Source: Codonopsis lanceolata | Lineage: Eukaryota > Streptophyta > Magnoliopsida > Asterales > Campanulaceae | Assembly: GCA_013146195.2 (NCBI GenBank) | Contig: CM028378.1 | Span: 80,224,295-80,288,294, forward strand | DNA length: 64,000 nt | Direction of reading: 5' to 3' | Shown here: positions 23,617 through 37,003 of the stretch, one piece after another | Layout of the letters: each line of letters begins with the position of its first letter | How positions within the stretch are numbered: position 1 is the first letter of the stretch | The notes under the pieces: model-generated | Databases searched by the model: none | What the model was told of the DNA's origin: nothing | What the model saw: the letters and a program-made list of their open reading frames with translations, nothing else | Position numbers and translations under genes: made by a program

Positions 23617-25005
23617 TATGTCTTCTCGGCTTTGTGTTATGAAAATGTATGAATGGATTAGAAATCACATGTGTTATACTAGATGTTTGATTAATCAATA
23701 TGCATGGCTTTGAATAACACATGCTATATGGATTATATGAGTTGCATGAATTGCATGAATTACATGGAGCTTCTGGGTTGAAGTATGATGATACTTGGTG
23801 ATTTTATATTGTATTTGCATGATATACGTGTATACATGCGGCACTGCTAATGATAGGAATTTTATCATTTTGTTGATGATTAAATTATGAGTAAAATATA
23901 CTTGTTGATTATGAAGGATAGACATGACTAGTATAGGTGCATGTACTGTTTTTAAAATGAGAATTAATATATGGCTTTTATATATGAGTATGCATGGTAG
24001 ATGCACTTTGTTAAAAGAAAAGATATGGTTTACAAGAGTAATAAATATGCCTAACGGATATAGTTGTATTTGAGTATGAACATGCTTATGTGCATTAGTA
24101 ATCAAGGTAACTTGTTAGAGTATTGCATGATGAAGTTATGATTATCATTGCCCAATGATTATGTCATGTTTAAACTGTTGCATGATTATGTGAGCCTGTA
24201 GTAAAGGATGCTTAGGATTTTCTCATAACCCTTCACATCCTTACAACGGAAGCTTTTGAAATCCAATTTAGCCGGTACCCTAAATTGGTGATCAAAAGAG
24301 GTTCGTTGGTGGACTAGGGTTGGTAGCAAGTAGGTTAGAAATTGACTAAACCTCTTACCAAAGGAAGGAAAAGAAATTCAATGAATTTTCATTTGATGCT
24401 ATTATGTGCTCTCATGTGCCTTGTCCATGATTTGGAAATTGCAAGTGTAGCTTCCATGATCATGAATGTTAATTTACTTGTTTTAGGAGCGTGTTGTGGA
24501 ACACTCTTCCTTAAGTTTGTGAATTACTCTATCGGTAATCTTTAATTCTTATGATTTAGAGTTTCTTGTATTTATGTTTCATGTTGTAGCTCCGAAGCAA
24601 ATAATTTCGAGAGATCGGTGATTATAATGTCCTTGATTATGCTCTTGTGATATGTTTGGAATTCACATGCCTAATTAATTAGTAATGGAATTTGTGAGTG
24701 CTTTTGCAACTCAAGTATGAATCAAGTTATTTTCAATCTTAAGTGTATAGAATTATGGTTATTGGCAATTTTTGAACTTGTGAATGTGATATTTTTGGTA
24801 GTTTGATTTCCGACTTCTTGGTTTGGTTACTATGATAGTAGACTCGGAGATTGAGTCTAGGTTTATGGTTTTGAGCATCAAGTGTTCACTCGGAATTGAG
24901 AGACACCGTAGTTGTGTCTGGGTATTTTTTGTTGGGTGATGACCTAACGTTGGTTTGTGATACGGTTTAGAATTCGAGACGAATTCTTTTTTTAGGGGGA
25001 GAGGA
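23617..25005 (+). mobile_element. Non-coding internal remnant of the element ending in LTR D
   Basis: The right end reads cgagacgaattctttttttagggggagagga, a pol-end/polypurine-tract arrangement directly before LTR D. The rest has many stops in all frames and no recognisable domain. The 136-residue frame on the minus strand (23695-24105) is a low-complexity His/Ile-rich translation of tgcatga-type repeats and is not credible. This is probably a large deletion derivative or a non-autonomous internal region. No 5' LTR partner with a matching TSD was found. Confidence 0.5.
24993..25005 (+). other. Polypurine tract before LTR D
   Basis: agggggagagga follows a T-run and abuts TGTGATACCCC, marking LTR D as a 3' LTR on the plus strand. 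Confidence 0.7.
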
Positions 25006-26027
25006 TGTGATACCCCGATTCCCGGTTAGCTTGAATTGCGTGCAATGCTCGCATTTCTTCCTTAGTTGATTGCTTGTTTGGCCTATGAGAGAGTCTAGAT
25101 GTGTATGAGAGATCACATTAAGATCAAAATACTATTAATAGATGCCATATAGTTGTTAACTTGCTAAAGTCAAAAGTTGTAACTCGACGATAGTCGGAAT
25201 GCGACGTGATTGAGAGTTTGCTTGCGTTTTGTGTTCCTAACCTCGATTTGGTCCTAGATCTTTACATGATGATTGATTAACATGTTTAGATGTGTTAGAC
25301 TTCTAGTTGGATGCATTCTTTAAGTCTTGTGAGGTTTTGACGCTTCGAGGATAGCAATTCTCCTTATCGCGTAGTTTGAGATTGAGCCGTGTGAGTGTCT
25401 CGTCTTTCGGGAGTTATTTTCTCCTACCTGTTGTTCATCATCTGAGAGGCATTCAGGCCTATTCTATATCCCTTTTAAGTGTTTATAATCATGGTTTGTT
25501 GCCCGTCGGTTTGTGGTTTCATTCGTCGTTTCGTTAGCGAGTTGTTGTGCCTTCTGCCGGTTTCTCTCCGAGTTGTTTCGGGAGTTGTTTATGGGATTTT
25601 AGAACTACTTTAAAATTGTTTTGAGACTTGTTTAATTTAGCTAAGAGTATGAGGACCTTAAGGGTTGAATTATAGGCCATTTCGAAGCTTTAAGGCTTGC
25701 GGTTGCACGCGGGAAGGATCGTACCCGAACGGAGATTTGCAAAACTCACCAAGGGATGGAAATGGCATGAAGCGCTCGCATGGTTGGCACACCATGCGAC
25801 CGCATTGAGCTTCGTGATAGCTTCTACCTGTTTTGTTATTTTGATGTGTAATCCTTATCCTACCCTTACTAAACCTCCTCTAAACCCTTCCTAACCCTCA
25901 TACTAAGTCCTAATCATGTCCTAACATGTTTGGGTAGTTAATTAAGGTTTGATTAATGGTGGATTACATCTAACAATCACTAATTGTACCAATGAAATCC
26001 CACTTGTGCCCTCATTTGTTTGGGAAG

Positions 26028-26036
26028 TATAAATAG
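26028..26036 (+). promoter_or_regulatory. TATA box of LTR D
   Basis: TATAAATAG, 1022 bases into the LTR and 188 bases before the putative splice donor at 26216. Confidence 0.65.
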
Positions 26037-27231
26037 CTTAATCCCTTTGTAGATGCAGCAAATCCTCTCATTTCCTTCCTCCTCCTCCAATCCATGAAGA
26101 TCCAACCGTTAGATTGACTTCAAACTTGAGATTCTTGAAGCCCTCAACGAGTAGAACAACTTCACCGATCGGATTTTGATTCTCTTGAGTTTTCATTCAA
26201 GCTAGGTAAGCTACTAGACTCCTTTTTCTATGGATTTTGTGCTCATTGACCCTAAGGAAAACAAAGATACTTGCTATTTGAGGTCAATGAGTACACAAGC
26301 ATGTTGTGTGTGATTTTATTTTGAGTTTTGATTTTGGATGGGTGAACTTGTTAGAAGCATGAATAGGATGTTTTCTATGTTTAATGGCGTAAATTATTGA
26401 ACTTCATTTTATGAGTTTGGACTTGAGAATGATGGGTATATAATTCCCTAGAAACCTAGGGCTTGATATGATGATTATGTAGTAAATGGGTTATTGATTA
26501 TATGAATGATTTTGGAGAATCTTATGGAATGTTATGAGTTGTTAGAATCACACATGTTATGGGTTTAAGGTTTGGAAGTATACTTGATGAATCTTTATTT
26601 TTGGTTGTGAGCATGAAAGATGAATTTTTACAATGGATTACATGTTTGAATGTTACGTTTGACTTTTAAGAATGGAGTTGACTTTCATGCATATAAGAGT
26701 ATGTTGCTATCTAATTTATGAATTTTGGGTTTGACTTTATTGGGTTGAGTTGACTTTTATGCATATAAGAGTATGTTGGTCAATACTAATTCATGAATTG
26801 AAGGTTATGAACATGCTAGATGAATTTATATCTTGATTATGAGCATGCTAGATGAATTTACATCTTGTTTCGATAAATGGTTATTTTGAATGAAAGCATG
26901 CTTGATTAAATGCTAACTTAAGATACATGCTTGAAATGTGATGGTTGACTCTAAATGTTAAGTGTTGACCTATGAACCATGTTTTGGGGATCTTGTTGGG
27001 AAGGTATGGATTATTGGGTTGCACAATGTTATTAACCTTGAGAACTTAGCCATGAATAATAGCTAATGAATAATAGGAAGGCTATGATGCAAATAGCTTC
27101 TATGCCTTCAAATTTGGAAAGAGTAGAAATGACTCAACGGAGTCGATTATGGATTTATATGAACATAAAGAACTACACATTGAAATCCTACGAAAATTGG
27201 GGTAGTTTTGATGAAAGTTAAGCCTCCGAAC

Positions 27232-27509
27232 GTTTTCAAGTTTATGAAGAATACTTGGGTATTAGAGACTTGATATTATTGCTCTAATAGGTTTATGTGT
27301 TAGTTAGCATAGAAATGCATAACTATGTGATTTATAAGTAAATATCTACTTGATTGGATTAGTAACGAGTGTTTTCAAGTGTATGAAGAATACTTGGGTA
27401 TTAGAGACTTGATATTATTGCTCTAATACGTTTATGTGTTAGTTAGCATAGAAATGCATAACTATGTGATTTATAAGTAAATATCTACTTGATTGGATAA
27501 GTAAGGTGT
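27232..27509 (+). repeat. Nearly identical 139-bp tandem duplication in LTR D
   Basis: The block starting gttttcaagt, followed by tatgaagaatacttgggt and ending near cttgattggat, is present twice (from 27232 and from 27371). Only a few differences separate the copies, so the duplication is recent relative to the LTR. Confidence 0.9.
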
Positions 27510-27596
27510 GTTGTACTTTTCCTTTGTTTGAGCATGCGAGTATATATTACATGTGCTTGAGTTTGAGTCCAGCTGGCGGTTTTTGGTTTGAGGTTT

Positions 27597-27706
27597 TTGG
27601 CGGGACGATACATCGTCTTCACGAATTGTGGGATTCGTGATTGCAATGGATCGCCGCTCTGGGTTTGCACACACCCCTCCATCGATGGCCACTGTGGGGA
27701 TGTAGC
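27597..27706 (+). repeat. Two-hairpin conserved module in LTR D
   Basis: Contains cacgaattgtgggattcgtg (arms CACGAAT/ATTCGTG), then cgccg, a cacacac run and ccatcgatggccactgtgg. Counterparts lie at the same relative place in A, B, G, H, I and J, partially in C and degraded in E. Confidence 0.7.
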
Positions 27707-29093
27707 TGATCATTGCTAGAGTAATACACCTACTTCTGATAGCTATGGAACCCGAAGCGGGGACTATTTTGGGGGACGTCAATATCCACGAAAGGGATAT
27801 CGAGGACACATATAAAGGTTGCACGTGTTTTGCAGGAGCTACACGGCGGATGCGTAAAAGGATCATCGTCTCTCTCTCTCTCTTATGTGGTTTATTTTAC
27901 GAGCACGTATATGAACTGTTGTGCTACGTGGTTATGATATGATTTACATGAGATGATGATTACTTGATGAAATTTTATAATAGAAATATAACATGCTAAT
28001 GAAATGGTGACTCTTATGATATGATGTTATGCTAAAAATATAACATGCTATTTATGATTAGAAAGGAAACAATAGTCTCCCATATATGAATGATTTTATG
28101 AGTTGTGATAAATGAAGAATTATGAGACTCATGGTATATAATTGGTTATGTGGTTTGATGAAAAAGTTAAAATGTGGAAATAACATGCTACACATTATTG
28201 GAATTGAGAAGCATATGCTATTTGATACGGATGATTTTATGATAAATTATGTGGAACTAAGTTCTATGTGACTAAGTATGAAATTTGGTTTATGTTGAGA
28301 ATTATACCATGAAATGACATATTATAAGTATGACATGAGATGTACATGTTTTATTTGAGCATTATGCCATGTCATGACATTGCATCTTTAGTAGGTTACT
28401 AAGTCATTATGACTTACTCGTTTACTTTGTTTTCCTTAGATTCGAGCCGAGCTAGTAATGCGATGGAATCAGCCGAGTCTACGATAGAAGTGAGATTTAT
28501 TTGTGAAGGTTCCTATTAATTTATTTTTGTAGCCTTGGTTTATTGGAAAGGACGTTTGGGAAGTGAAGTTATATAAACTTCACATTGGGTAGTAAGATTT
28601 GTGTTATTGATTTGGTTCTTGTATTTGTAAATTATTAGCACTTGTTTTGTGAGCCGACAAATGTTAGTCGAGCCATGTTTATGTAATTACATATTTATTC
28701 CATCTTGAGTAATATTAATGTCGGTTGTTGTACTCCGGCATGTTTAGCCGTAGAGTGTATAGAATAGAGTTTTAGATTTAGTTAATGTTGGGTTCCGGCT
28801 ATAACGTCGCCGATGACTTGGTTATTATTATTTATAAAATTGTAACAGGTGGTTTGTAGTGCGTGCCCAATGTTGTGTCACGTGCGTCGAATTTTTGGGC
28901 CGAGAGATTTACTATCTCTTTGGTTGTTTTGTATTTCGGAGCTTGTTAGCTCGGGTCCATTTAAGTTATTCGCTTCCGCATTTGTTGTATCGTTGGCGTA
29001 TCGCTGTTAAAGCCTTACCCTTTGGTTGTTAATTGTGTGTTTTGGCGGCACAACCTTGGGATATCGTATTGGGATCCAGGTCGGGTAGTCACA

Positions 29094-29821
29094 AGTCAAG
29101 TTCTTCGCGTATTCTATTGTTCTCCTCCATCAGAGTTCTGTTCATAGACCTAAGTTGTCTCTCCTCCGTGATGGCCAGATCACGCTCATGCTCGACATTG
29201 ATTCGATCATGCGAAGAATTGAGAGCGAGATCGTTGAGCTTTAAAACATGAGGGCGTCCGTGACCCAGGTGAAGGGTTATGCTTTGGAAGAGCTGGTAGA
29301 AGAGAGTAGAGCAGAGCCGAACACATTCGTTGCATTGAGCTTCCATGTTTATTTTAAGATCGGTAGACTCGTGCCGCATTTCTCCAAACATGGTCCACAT
29401 ATCCTCTTGAAATTGACGGAGGATGGCGGCATTTCTGTCGGCACCCTTGGACGTTGCCGTTGCAAGCTCAACAGCATCTGTAGAGACTAAGTTCTCCCAG
29501 TCTATTGTAAATGGTGTCCAGGCGGGGTTGGGATGGAGAAGGGTTGAGGCCTACATGAATGTGCTCAATGTCGGCAGACGAGGCAACGTCGGTAGTGGTG
29601 ACAGGGCAGAAGGGCTGCTGGAGAGGTGGAGTGGATGAGTTGGAGGAAGAAGAGTCTGGTGTTGGAAATGTATGGGTAGAAGAGGAATTTGAATAAGGTG
29701 GGAATGAAGGAGGGGTTGGGGGGATTTCAATATCTGTGTTCGAATGATCACAGATATTTGAAGGGGTTGGTAGGGGCTCAGTTGAGAACCAGAAGGAAGG
29801 ATGGGGATATGAAATGTCTTT
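29094..29821 (-). pseudogene. SIRE 1 second ORF, C-terminal part: Pro/Ser-rich region and coiled coil
   Basis: On the minus strand the frame enters from the LTR A junction (ISYPHPSFWF). It passes through a Pro/Ser/Thr-rich stretch (EIPPTPPSFPPYS, TPDSSSSNSSTPP). After one frameshift near 29470 it continues into a helical segment with a strong heptad pattern (NVEHERDLAITEERQLR, then MEENNRIREEL). It ends where LTR D is inserted, so its own stop is lost. SIRE-type elements are known for a second ORF after pol that combines a proline-rich region with a C-terminal coiled coil (often called env-like); this agrees, though function is unproven. It joins 34336-34743 across LTR A and 46043-47563 across LTR J. 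Confidence 0.7.
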
Positions 29822-30763
29822 TGTAAGACCCCAAACCTTGGTGTATTTGACTTTCTTGTGTTGCATGCTTTGTTGTTAATGCGTTGAGTGTTCGTCTTAT
29901 CATGTTAGCACTTAACTAGGTCTCATTGGAGTCTTAGTACCTTGCATATATGACTTATAATGTTCATCTTGATCATAGTATGCTTGGTTGAAAGTTTAGA
30001 AGCTTTGTTGCTTCGTTTGAGTCTTATGGTTTCTCGTGTTTGCCTTTGTTGCTTGTATTGTTTGTGCTTTCAACTTACGAGAAGTTCAGTTAAGTTCTAG
30101 ACCAAGAGTACTAGTATTTCTCATGCTTGCACAATCAATGTTCATAGATTTGTTGCATTTGGAAATAAGATGACCAACATATCACTTCACAGATTCAGTC
30201 CTGTTTTTGGCGAACTTCGGGAAAATTCTGGTACCAATATACTAAAGATAATTTTCTAAAAATTTAGTATGTTTTACCTACATATGTTAGGATACTCCCT
30301 GTAAAATATGGTATTTTTCCAAGGTGTATAAGTACCTCATTTAGGTCTTGACTTACGGCTGTGCCAGAATTCTGTTTTCAGGAAATCAGCTTCTGTACTT
30401 GAACTTGTAGTAGCCATATTTTGATGAATATAAGTCCAAATTGAGTAATTTAAATGGGTAAACTATAGTTTAAAGAGTCGAGTTTCATAAAAATCAATAA
30501 TCACCTCATTTGGAGGTGTGAGCTATTTATGGTCGATTTTACAAGATTGGTCTGTTTTCAGATTTGTGAGTTTTCTTGGTTGTTTTGGCTATTGACCCTT
30601 GTGCCCTTGCCCTTGGCCGTCCTTAGTGACTTGAGGTCACCTTTGTTGACTCTACTACACCTATTCTTGGCCCTTAGATCATCTCTTATCAATGGCTTAC
30701 ATGCCATAGCCAATTAGAAGTCTTTTAACACACTTCACTTGGATTGGGATTTTTGTGGTCAAG

Positions 30764-30773
30764 TATATAAACC
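30764..30773 (+). promoter_or_regulatory. TATA box of LTR A
   Basis: TATATAAACC, about 230 bases before the putative splice donor. LTR B has the corresponding ggtatataagt at 40802-40812 on the minus strand. Confidence 0.6.
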
Positions 30774-32711
30774 TCTTGCAACCAATTCAGCCATTGTTGA
30801 TTAACAACAATGTGAACTTCAGAGGCATAAACTCCATTTTCGTCCATGGAGGTCACCTCAATTTGAAGGACCATTTCCCGGAGTTCCGGTGGTCCGATCG
30901 GCGATCCGAGACCGCCAAATCGAAGCCCTTGATCTTCTCTACAACAATCCTTGCTTTGATCATCCATTCATCCATTAATCTTACGACTAAGGTACGTTGA
31001 CAATTCCTTGAGATTTTCATGTTCAATAAAATAGCATGACCCCTTCATTATAGTTGTTCTATTAATGATTGTGAACACATTTTGTGAAGAGAAATCCTCC
31101 AATTCAACCTTTGAAACATGTGTAGGATTTTATGAATTCTCTATGAAGTTGTGATTTTGACATTTTGTAAAGCATGAATGTTGTTTATAATGAGCTTAGG
31201 AATAACTCTTGTGAAGGAATATGTTTCAATTCAAGGTTTAACAAAATCACCGAAACTAGGGTTTGAAACTCGGGATTGTGTTTAAGGCTAGTTTAAGATC
31301 ATGAACGGCCTAGTTATCGAGTTCTAAATGAAAGGAGAACTTAGGAAAGGGCAATGTGATGCATAGAGTATCAATGCTCAACTTGGTTGAATTTTAGTAA
31401 AACTCACCGGAGTTGAAATTAGGGAGTTATTGAACAATATCGACTCCACATTCAATCCCTACGACGTTTGTAGTGTGTTAGACTAATATATTAGCCTACG
31501 TGACTTTGGGATGGATTGAAGGGCATGTTTGATATGAGTGATTATAAGACTCAATCGAGTTCTTATGTGGTTTATGTGATTGTGTGAAGCAAATGCACAA
31601 TTGAGAGCATGTTGTAGAATGATGTATCTACTTGACAGGTTGAATTCGCTCTTGTCAAATTCCTACTTGATTCTTTAATGAGTAAAAACACCTACTTGTT
31701 GAAATAATGAATTTGAGGACTATTCTATAAGATGATTTGGATTGGGGCTATCTTTAGTACTTTATACATGGAGTCTACTTATATAAGTCGCTAGGATGAC
31801 CATGTTGTTATCTAAGACTCACCGGTATGGTTTCACCTTACGGGATATTACCGCTCTAGTGTTGCTTAAGTCTTTGACTACCATCGACTTTTGTGTTATT
31901 GAATGAGTTACTACTCTAGGAAGAGTTTAGTAAATGGCTTCATGATCCGAGACTAACAAAGTAGTCTTGGATAGTACTTAATGGACTGATGGTTAAGTTG
32001 TGACTCTGTTGAATTTCATTGGTGAATATGGAATACTTTGTATATTTTATATTATGACTAAATGCATGATTTCCTACCTTGTCAAGAATTGATTCTTCTA
32101 TGTGTTTCTATGATATGACTTATGAGCATATTGAATGTATTTGCCTTCGTGCTTGATCTGTTCTACAGTTAATGAATTGTGGTGAACTTGGATTCTACTA
32201 TTAAGTGGAATTATGAATCAAAATTGAACTAAGCTTGATTTCACAATAATCAACTTGGGCTTCCCTTATATAATTGACTTGGGACATGAACCAAGATTCC
32301 TAAATGGAATGAGAACTTGCTATGCCTCAAACGAGAACATAGAAAAGAGTCTTGGGACACATATAGTGTTCAAACTCTATTTGGTTGGAATTGTAGTAAA
32401 GACTCAACGGAGTCGAGTTAAGGAACAATTGAACCTTACGAGGATCGTGGTGAGATCCTATGACAATTATATTCCAGTTGACTAGATCACTAGCTTTTGG
32501 GACTTGAATTGAATAGAGTGAACAAACTTGGCACTTATGATTTAGAGACTCAAATGAGTTCCTATTGTGGTTTTGTGATTTATGTAACAATGTGCATAAT
32601 CGTATGAGTTTAGTAGGTCATTATATCTACTTGAGAATTAGTGAGTAAACATCTACTTGTGCATTGCATATAAGTCCAGCTGGCATTACTTGAGTTTTCA
32701 TGATGATGGTG

Positions 32712-32822
32712 GGACGATGCATTGCCTTCACGAATTATGGGATTCGTGATTGTAATGTATCGCCGTACCGGATTCGGGTTTCACACACACCTCCACTGCT
32801 ACCTACAGTGGGGAAGTAGCCC
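32712..32822 (+). repeat. Two-hairpin conserved module in LTR A
   Basis: Arms cacgaat/attcgtg around tatggg, then cgccg, cacacacc and ccactgctacctacagtgg (arms CCACTG/CAGTGG). The second stem is kept although its loop differs from that of LTR B or I. Confidence 0.7.
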
Positions 32823-33084
32823 CCTTTGTCGTAACCAATTGAGCACATTGGCTAGTGCTATTTTCCTGAGTAAAGAACTCAGACCCGAGAAGAGAGCTCG
32901 GTACTTTGATACCTGAACACGGGTATCACTGGCACGATATGATTAACAGTTGTGATTGCAGGAGCAATACGACGGAAGTGATTTGGTATCTTCTCTATCC
33001 TTTATGTGGCTTACTATGGGCACTTATGTGATAACAAAGTGTTAGTTGAACATGAGATCTTATTGACCATGTTTGTATTGGCTG

Positions 33085-33330
33085 ATGATAAATGAGAGAT
33101 TTGATATGTATATATAGAGATATGCATACTTGTATTTGAGATATATATGAAAGACTTGATGTTTATATATATAGATATGCACACTTATGCATGATGATTT
33201 TATGGGAGATTTGATATGTATATTTAGAGATATACATACTGATATAGGTGTATATATACAAACATGCACCTTTACACGTGGTAACAGTGTGAATAGCTTG
33301 ATTTGTATATATTATGATATGTATACTTGC
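33085..33330 (+). repeat. Imperfect ~60-70-bp tandem repeat in LTR A
   Basis: The phrase gatttgatatgtatat followed by agagatatgcatact recurs at about 33098, 33150 and 33208, with degraded versions up to 33320. Alternating tatata runs make the exact unit uncertain. Confidence 0.6.
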
Positions 33331-34335
33331 ATATGATGTTTTGTGGGAACTACCTTCTAATTCATTTGATTTGTGTGTGAACAGGGAATTACACCCTCAT
33401 TCATTTGGACGTTTAGTAAGTAAGAAGAAATGGATATCTTGAGGAGTATCGAAACGATACGACGCCTCTTCACCGGTTTTTCTGTCATATATAAAATGAC
33501 ACCCTGGTTATGTTTATGTTACATAATTATATGTTGCATATATATTGTAGTAGCGTACTGGGTCATTATGACTCATCTCGTACTTGTTTTTAGTTGCGAT
33601 AACCGAGGTCGAGTAGATCGTGATCGTGCAGGCCTGTCGATAGATCGAGGTTAGATCATGTGGTTCGTGTTTGTAGCAGCCGACTTTCCCGAGTAGCAGC
33701 TTGTGGAGTCTTGTTCCTTTTTAGCATTGTCATTGATTTCATGTACTTTGTTATTCTTGTGAGATCGACATTTCGTAAAGTTATTTAGACTTTACAGTCG
33801 GGTAGAATACTTGGGTATTTGTATTGGTTATTTCTTGGGCCGACATGTAATGTTTCACTTGTTTGTGGTTTTAGTATATATTTCAGTTGTCTCCCGGTCA
33901 CGCAGTAGCTTTGGGGAATTTCCTTATTCTAATTTTTATAGTTGTTGGTTGACCCCGGTATGCTTTAGCCGTTGGGTATTTGTTATATCAGGTTGGTTCT
34001 TTGTTGAAACGCCGGCCTGGAGTGTCGATGGTTTGATTAGCGCTCGCAATGTTGCGCACGAGTTTTGTTTTTCCTCCTTTGAGAGATAATGTCTCACTTG
34101 GTTTCATTGTCGTTGGTTTCGAGCTTCATAGCTTGGGACTTCTTTCTTATATTGCTTCCGCTGATTTGATTTTTGAAATACCGTATTTTAGTGCGTCGTT
34201 ATGTTCATGTTTAGAGCGAGTTTGTTCGACTGTTTGACTAGCACTACTGTTTATCAAGTGCTTGTCCTCTTATTAAGTTAGTTCCAGCGGCACGACCTTG
34301 GGATTTCGTGTTGGAATCCGGGTCGGGTCGTTACA

Positions 34336-34743
34336 TCTTCTGGTCTCTCAAAGGTAGGTTTTGGTTGAGGGGGAGCAGGTTTGGGAAAGAGGTCTGCTAC
34401 TGACGAGAGTTCAAAGATGAACCTCATAGAAGTAGAGGAAAGGGTAGGGGAAACCAGGGTGTTAGGATCAAGGGGATGGGTGGGCTTGGGTTTGATTATG
34501 TAGAGGGGTTGGTTTGGGTAGGAGTGGTCTGGTTTCGGATGGTGTAGTTGGGTTGGTTGGATTGGGAGGGGGTGAAGATGGGGTAGAAGGGTTTGGAGAG
34601 TAGTGGAAGGGAGAAGGAGGGGCTGGAGAGGGTGATCTGGTTGGCTCCTCCTGAGGGATAGACTCCTCCGGAGGGGTTGATTCCACCTCAGTAGATGACT
34701 CAGTAGGATTGGGTTGAGAGGGTGTGGATGGTTGGGTACCAGC
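34336..34743 (-). pseudogene. SIRE 1 second ORF, middle part (proline-rich)
   Basis: Minus-strand translation from the LTR J junction gives a Pro/Ser/Thr-rich chain (PSTPSQPNPTESST, SPSPAPPSPFHYSPNPSTPS, then PPPNPTNPTT). A frame change leads into MRFIFELSSVADLFPKPAPP, and it then meets the LTR A insertion. The composition is unlike the surrounding AT-rich LTR DNA. It lies between the N-terminal domain (46-47.5 kb) and the coiled coil (29.1-29.8 kb) of the same disrupted ORF. Confidence 0.7.
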
Positions 34744-37003
34744 TATTACAACCCGACCCGGATTCCAACACGGAATCCCGAGGTCGTGCCAATAAACCAA
34801 CTAAACATCAAATGGGCAGCTGCTAAGCATGATGGTGCCCATCAAACAACTGAGCTAAACAAGCTCCAAGAAAAAAAATAAAGCTATAACGGCGATACGA
34901 AACAACAACAATGAGAAATTTAAGAAGCGAAATATAAGAAAAGGGGGCCCGAGCTATCAAGCTCCCAGCTAACGCAACCAAGGAGATGGTAAATCTCTCG
35001 GCCTAAAAATTTGAACCGCGTGGCGCAACATTGCACTCGCACAATGAACTACCTGCTTAATAAAACTAGAATAATAGAAATCAAGTCTTCGCCAATACTA
35101 CATGCCGGGACCCAACAATTACAAACACGAGTCTACTACTCGGGAACATACAACAACATTAACAGCCACAATATGTCGGATAACCTCAATTATACACCAC
35201 GAGTTGAAAACATGCTTAGGAAAGAAACTAGAATAGACTACTAACATACAGACCACGACACGACTTAAGATGTCGACTCCAAAATAATACCACTACAAAC
35301 CCAACATAATTCTACCCAGGGTAAAGCTTATATTACTTTACATATACAAGCTCCTCACTGGAATTAACAGTATATATTAATAACATTAATAATAATAATG
35401 ATGATACTCCATGAGCTAAGTCTCGGAAAAAACACATGCTACGACCGCGAACTACTCGACCTCAACGCGAGCTAACAATCAACTGCGCACTAAAGAAATA
35501 AAAGCACCGAATGAGTCATAATGACCCATCAAGTTACTACAAATAATAATATAGCATGATATTATGTACAGTTACTAAATAATCATGGCATCATGTTGAA
35601 CAATAACAATCCGTGAACTTGTACCATATAATCCTTGTTACTTCACAAAATACCCTTTTCTTTCCTTTTTCTCAAAACCATTATGCAACACAGTATAATA
35701 CAAGTAGATGCACAAACCAATAGCATAATCTTTTCTTCCATTTTTAAAACCATTCATGCAACCATATAATAATCATATAACCATATGTAATCCATAATAT
35801 AAATTAGAGTTTACTTCTCTAATTTTAACAAACCCATTGAATCAAGACATGCTTCCTAGATCCGCTTCTGTCGCGCTGCTCCTGCAAATCACGTGCACAA
35901 TCACATGTGCTCCCGACAACGGTTCTCTGGTATCGTCGGCCTTGAGACATCTCTCAAGTACCATTTCTTCCAAGGTCATGCTTTCCTGCTATAAACAACG
36001 GACAACTATTTCCCCACCACGGTCGCAGTGGAGGCGTGTGGGACCCTTAGTCTCCGATACGAAGACCCACAGCAATCACGAGTCCCATAACTTGTGAAGA
36101 CGATGTGTCGTCCCATCATTGACTAACCACACTACAAACCCGATAAGGCCTCTAAATCCGATTACCTTATCAAAACCAAAACTCAACAAGGCTCCAATAT
36201 CCGATCACCCTATCCATGCCAAGCAGATTAGTATTCCTACTTAAACAATTTACCTTACACATACAGGAAGGTAATTAATATCACATACATGCATGTATTT
36301 TGCAAATATAATACACATAGCAAGACTAGTTATTTAGCCTATCAACCTTATATATGTATATCGAGTTCTTCATTATTCTCAAGTATAACATCATAAATCT
36401 GGATCGAGTTCCCTATCAATCCAAGCAAGTAGATTTCACACTCTACTAACATATAACTATCATAAATATTCATGTCATAAATAAATACTCACATATACCG
36501 AGGTGACTAATCAATTCTCACCTCAATGCATAAATTAAGACTAGTCATTTAGTCTAAAAACAACCCTTATTCATGGGGGTCTACAATGATCCCCAAATAT
36601 AAACACACCAAGGATGCCATTATCTAACCTCAAACTACGTACCAAGACTTATATATATTTAGTCCAAAACAATTACCCATCGAGGTCTTCAAAGATCCTT
36701 AATGAAAACTTGTCAAGACTAAGCTAGCCCCACGAAAACTTCCAAAACAAGACTATGTACCTAGTCTCCCAATTCATTGCATGTCGGACTTCTATTAGTC
36801 CTACTCTCATAGTGTATACATCTATACACTCAAATCCATGCTCAAAGCATGACATGATTATCACTAGTTGTTACTACACTAAATAAAAAAAAATATCAAA
36901 GCTCCAAGTATCTCAGTTATACAGCTTACTAAGTTAGTTAAGCGACCACCCATCATTCTAGTAATAACCTTTAGGGTTTAAATGTCACATTGGACTCAGA
37001 AAG

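Larger units (their letters stand above)
25006..29093 (+). mobile_element. Long gypsy LTR D (3' LTR, plus strand)
   Basis: 4088 bp, TGTGATACCCC to GGGTAGTCACA. A polypurine tract precedes it. The right flank is the second ORF of SIRE 1 (agtca at 29094). A TATA box TATAAATAG is at 26028-26036. The putative intron runs from the donor at 26216 (CTAG|GTAAGC) to the acceptor AG at 28438-28439. The acceptor has tatgacttac and tttgttttccttag upstream. Inverted repeats are at 27131-27144 and 27597-27706, and a recent 139-bp tandem duplication is at 27232-27509. No left partner LTR or matching TSD is recognised in the window. Confidence 0.85.
29822..34335 (+). mobile_element. Long gypsy solo LTR A inside the SIRE 1 second ORF
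   Basis: 4514 bp, TGTAAGACCCC to GGGTCGTTACA. The flanks tcttt (29817-29821) and tcttc (34336-34340) are a 5-bp TSD with one mismatch, and the interrupted ORF resumes in register of meaning across the site (PED|ISYPH). A TATA box TATATAAACC is at about 30764-30773. The putative intron runs from the donor at 30992 (AAG|GTACGTTG) to the acceptor AG at 33592-33593, with ATGACTCAT about 25 nt upstream. Inverted repeats are at 31404, 31642-31662, 32401-32414 and 32712-32822. LTR B is its close relative in opposite orientation. Confidence 0.9.

Noticed and set aside
23695..24105. 136-codon open frame on the minus strand
   Set aside because: Low-complexity His/Ile/Leu-rich translation of tgcatga/gaattgcatg repeats inside retrotransposon DNA; no domain and no homologue in the sister elements.
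6695..29093. E and D as the two LTRs of one element
   Set aside because: They are the same subfamily but clearly diverged, E's left flank (cttcc) does not match D's right flank (agtca), and F, G and I with different histories lie between.
29551..29751. Minus-strand proline/histidine-rich frame
   Set aside because: An alternative frame of the same proline-rich part of the SIRE 1 second ORF.
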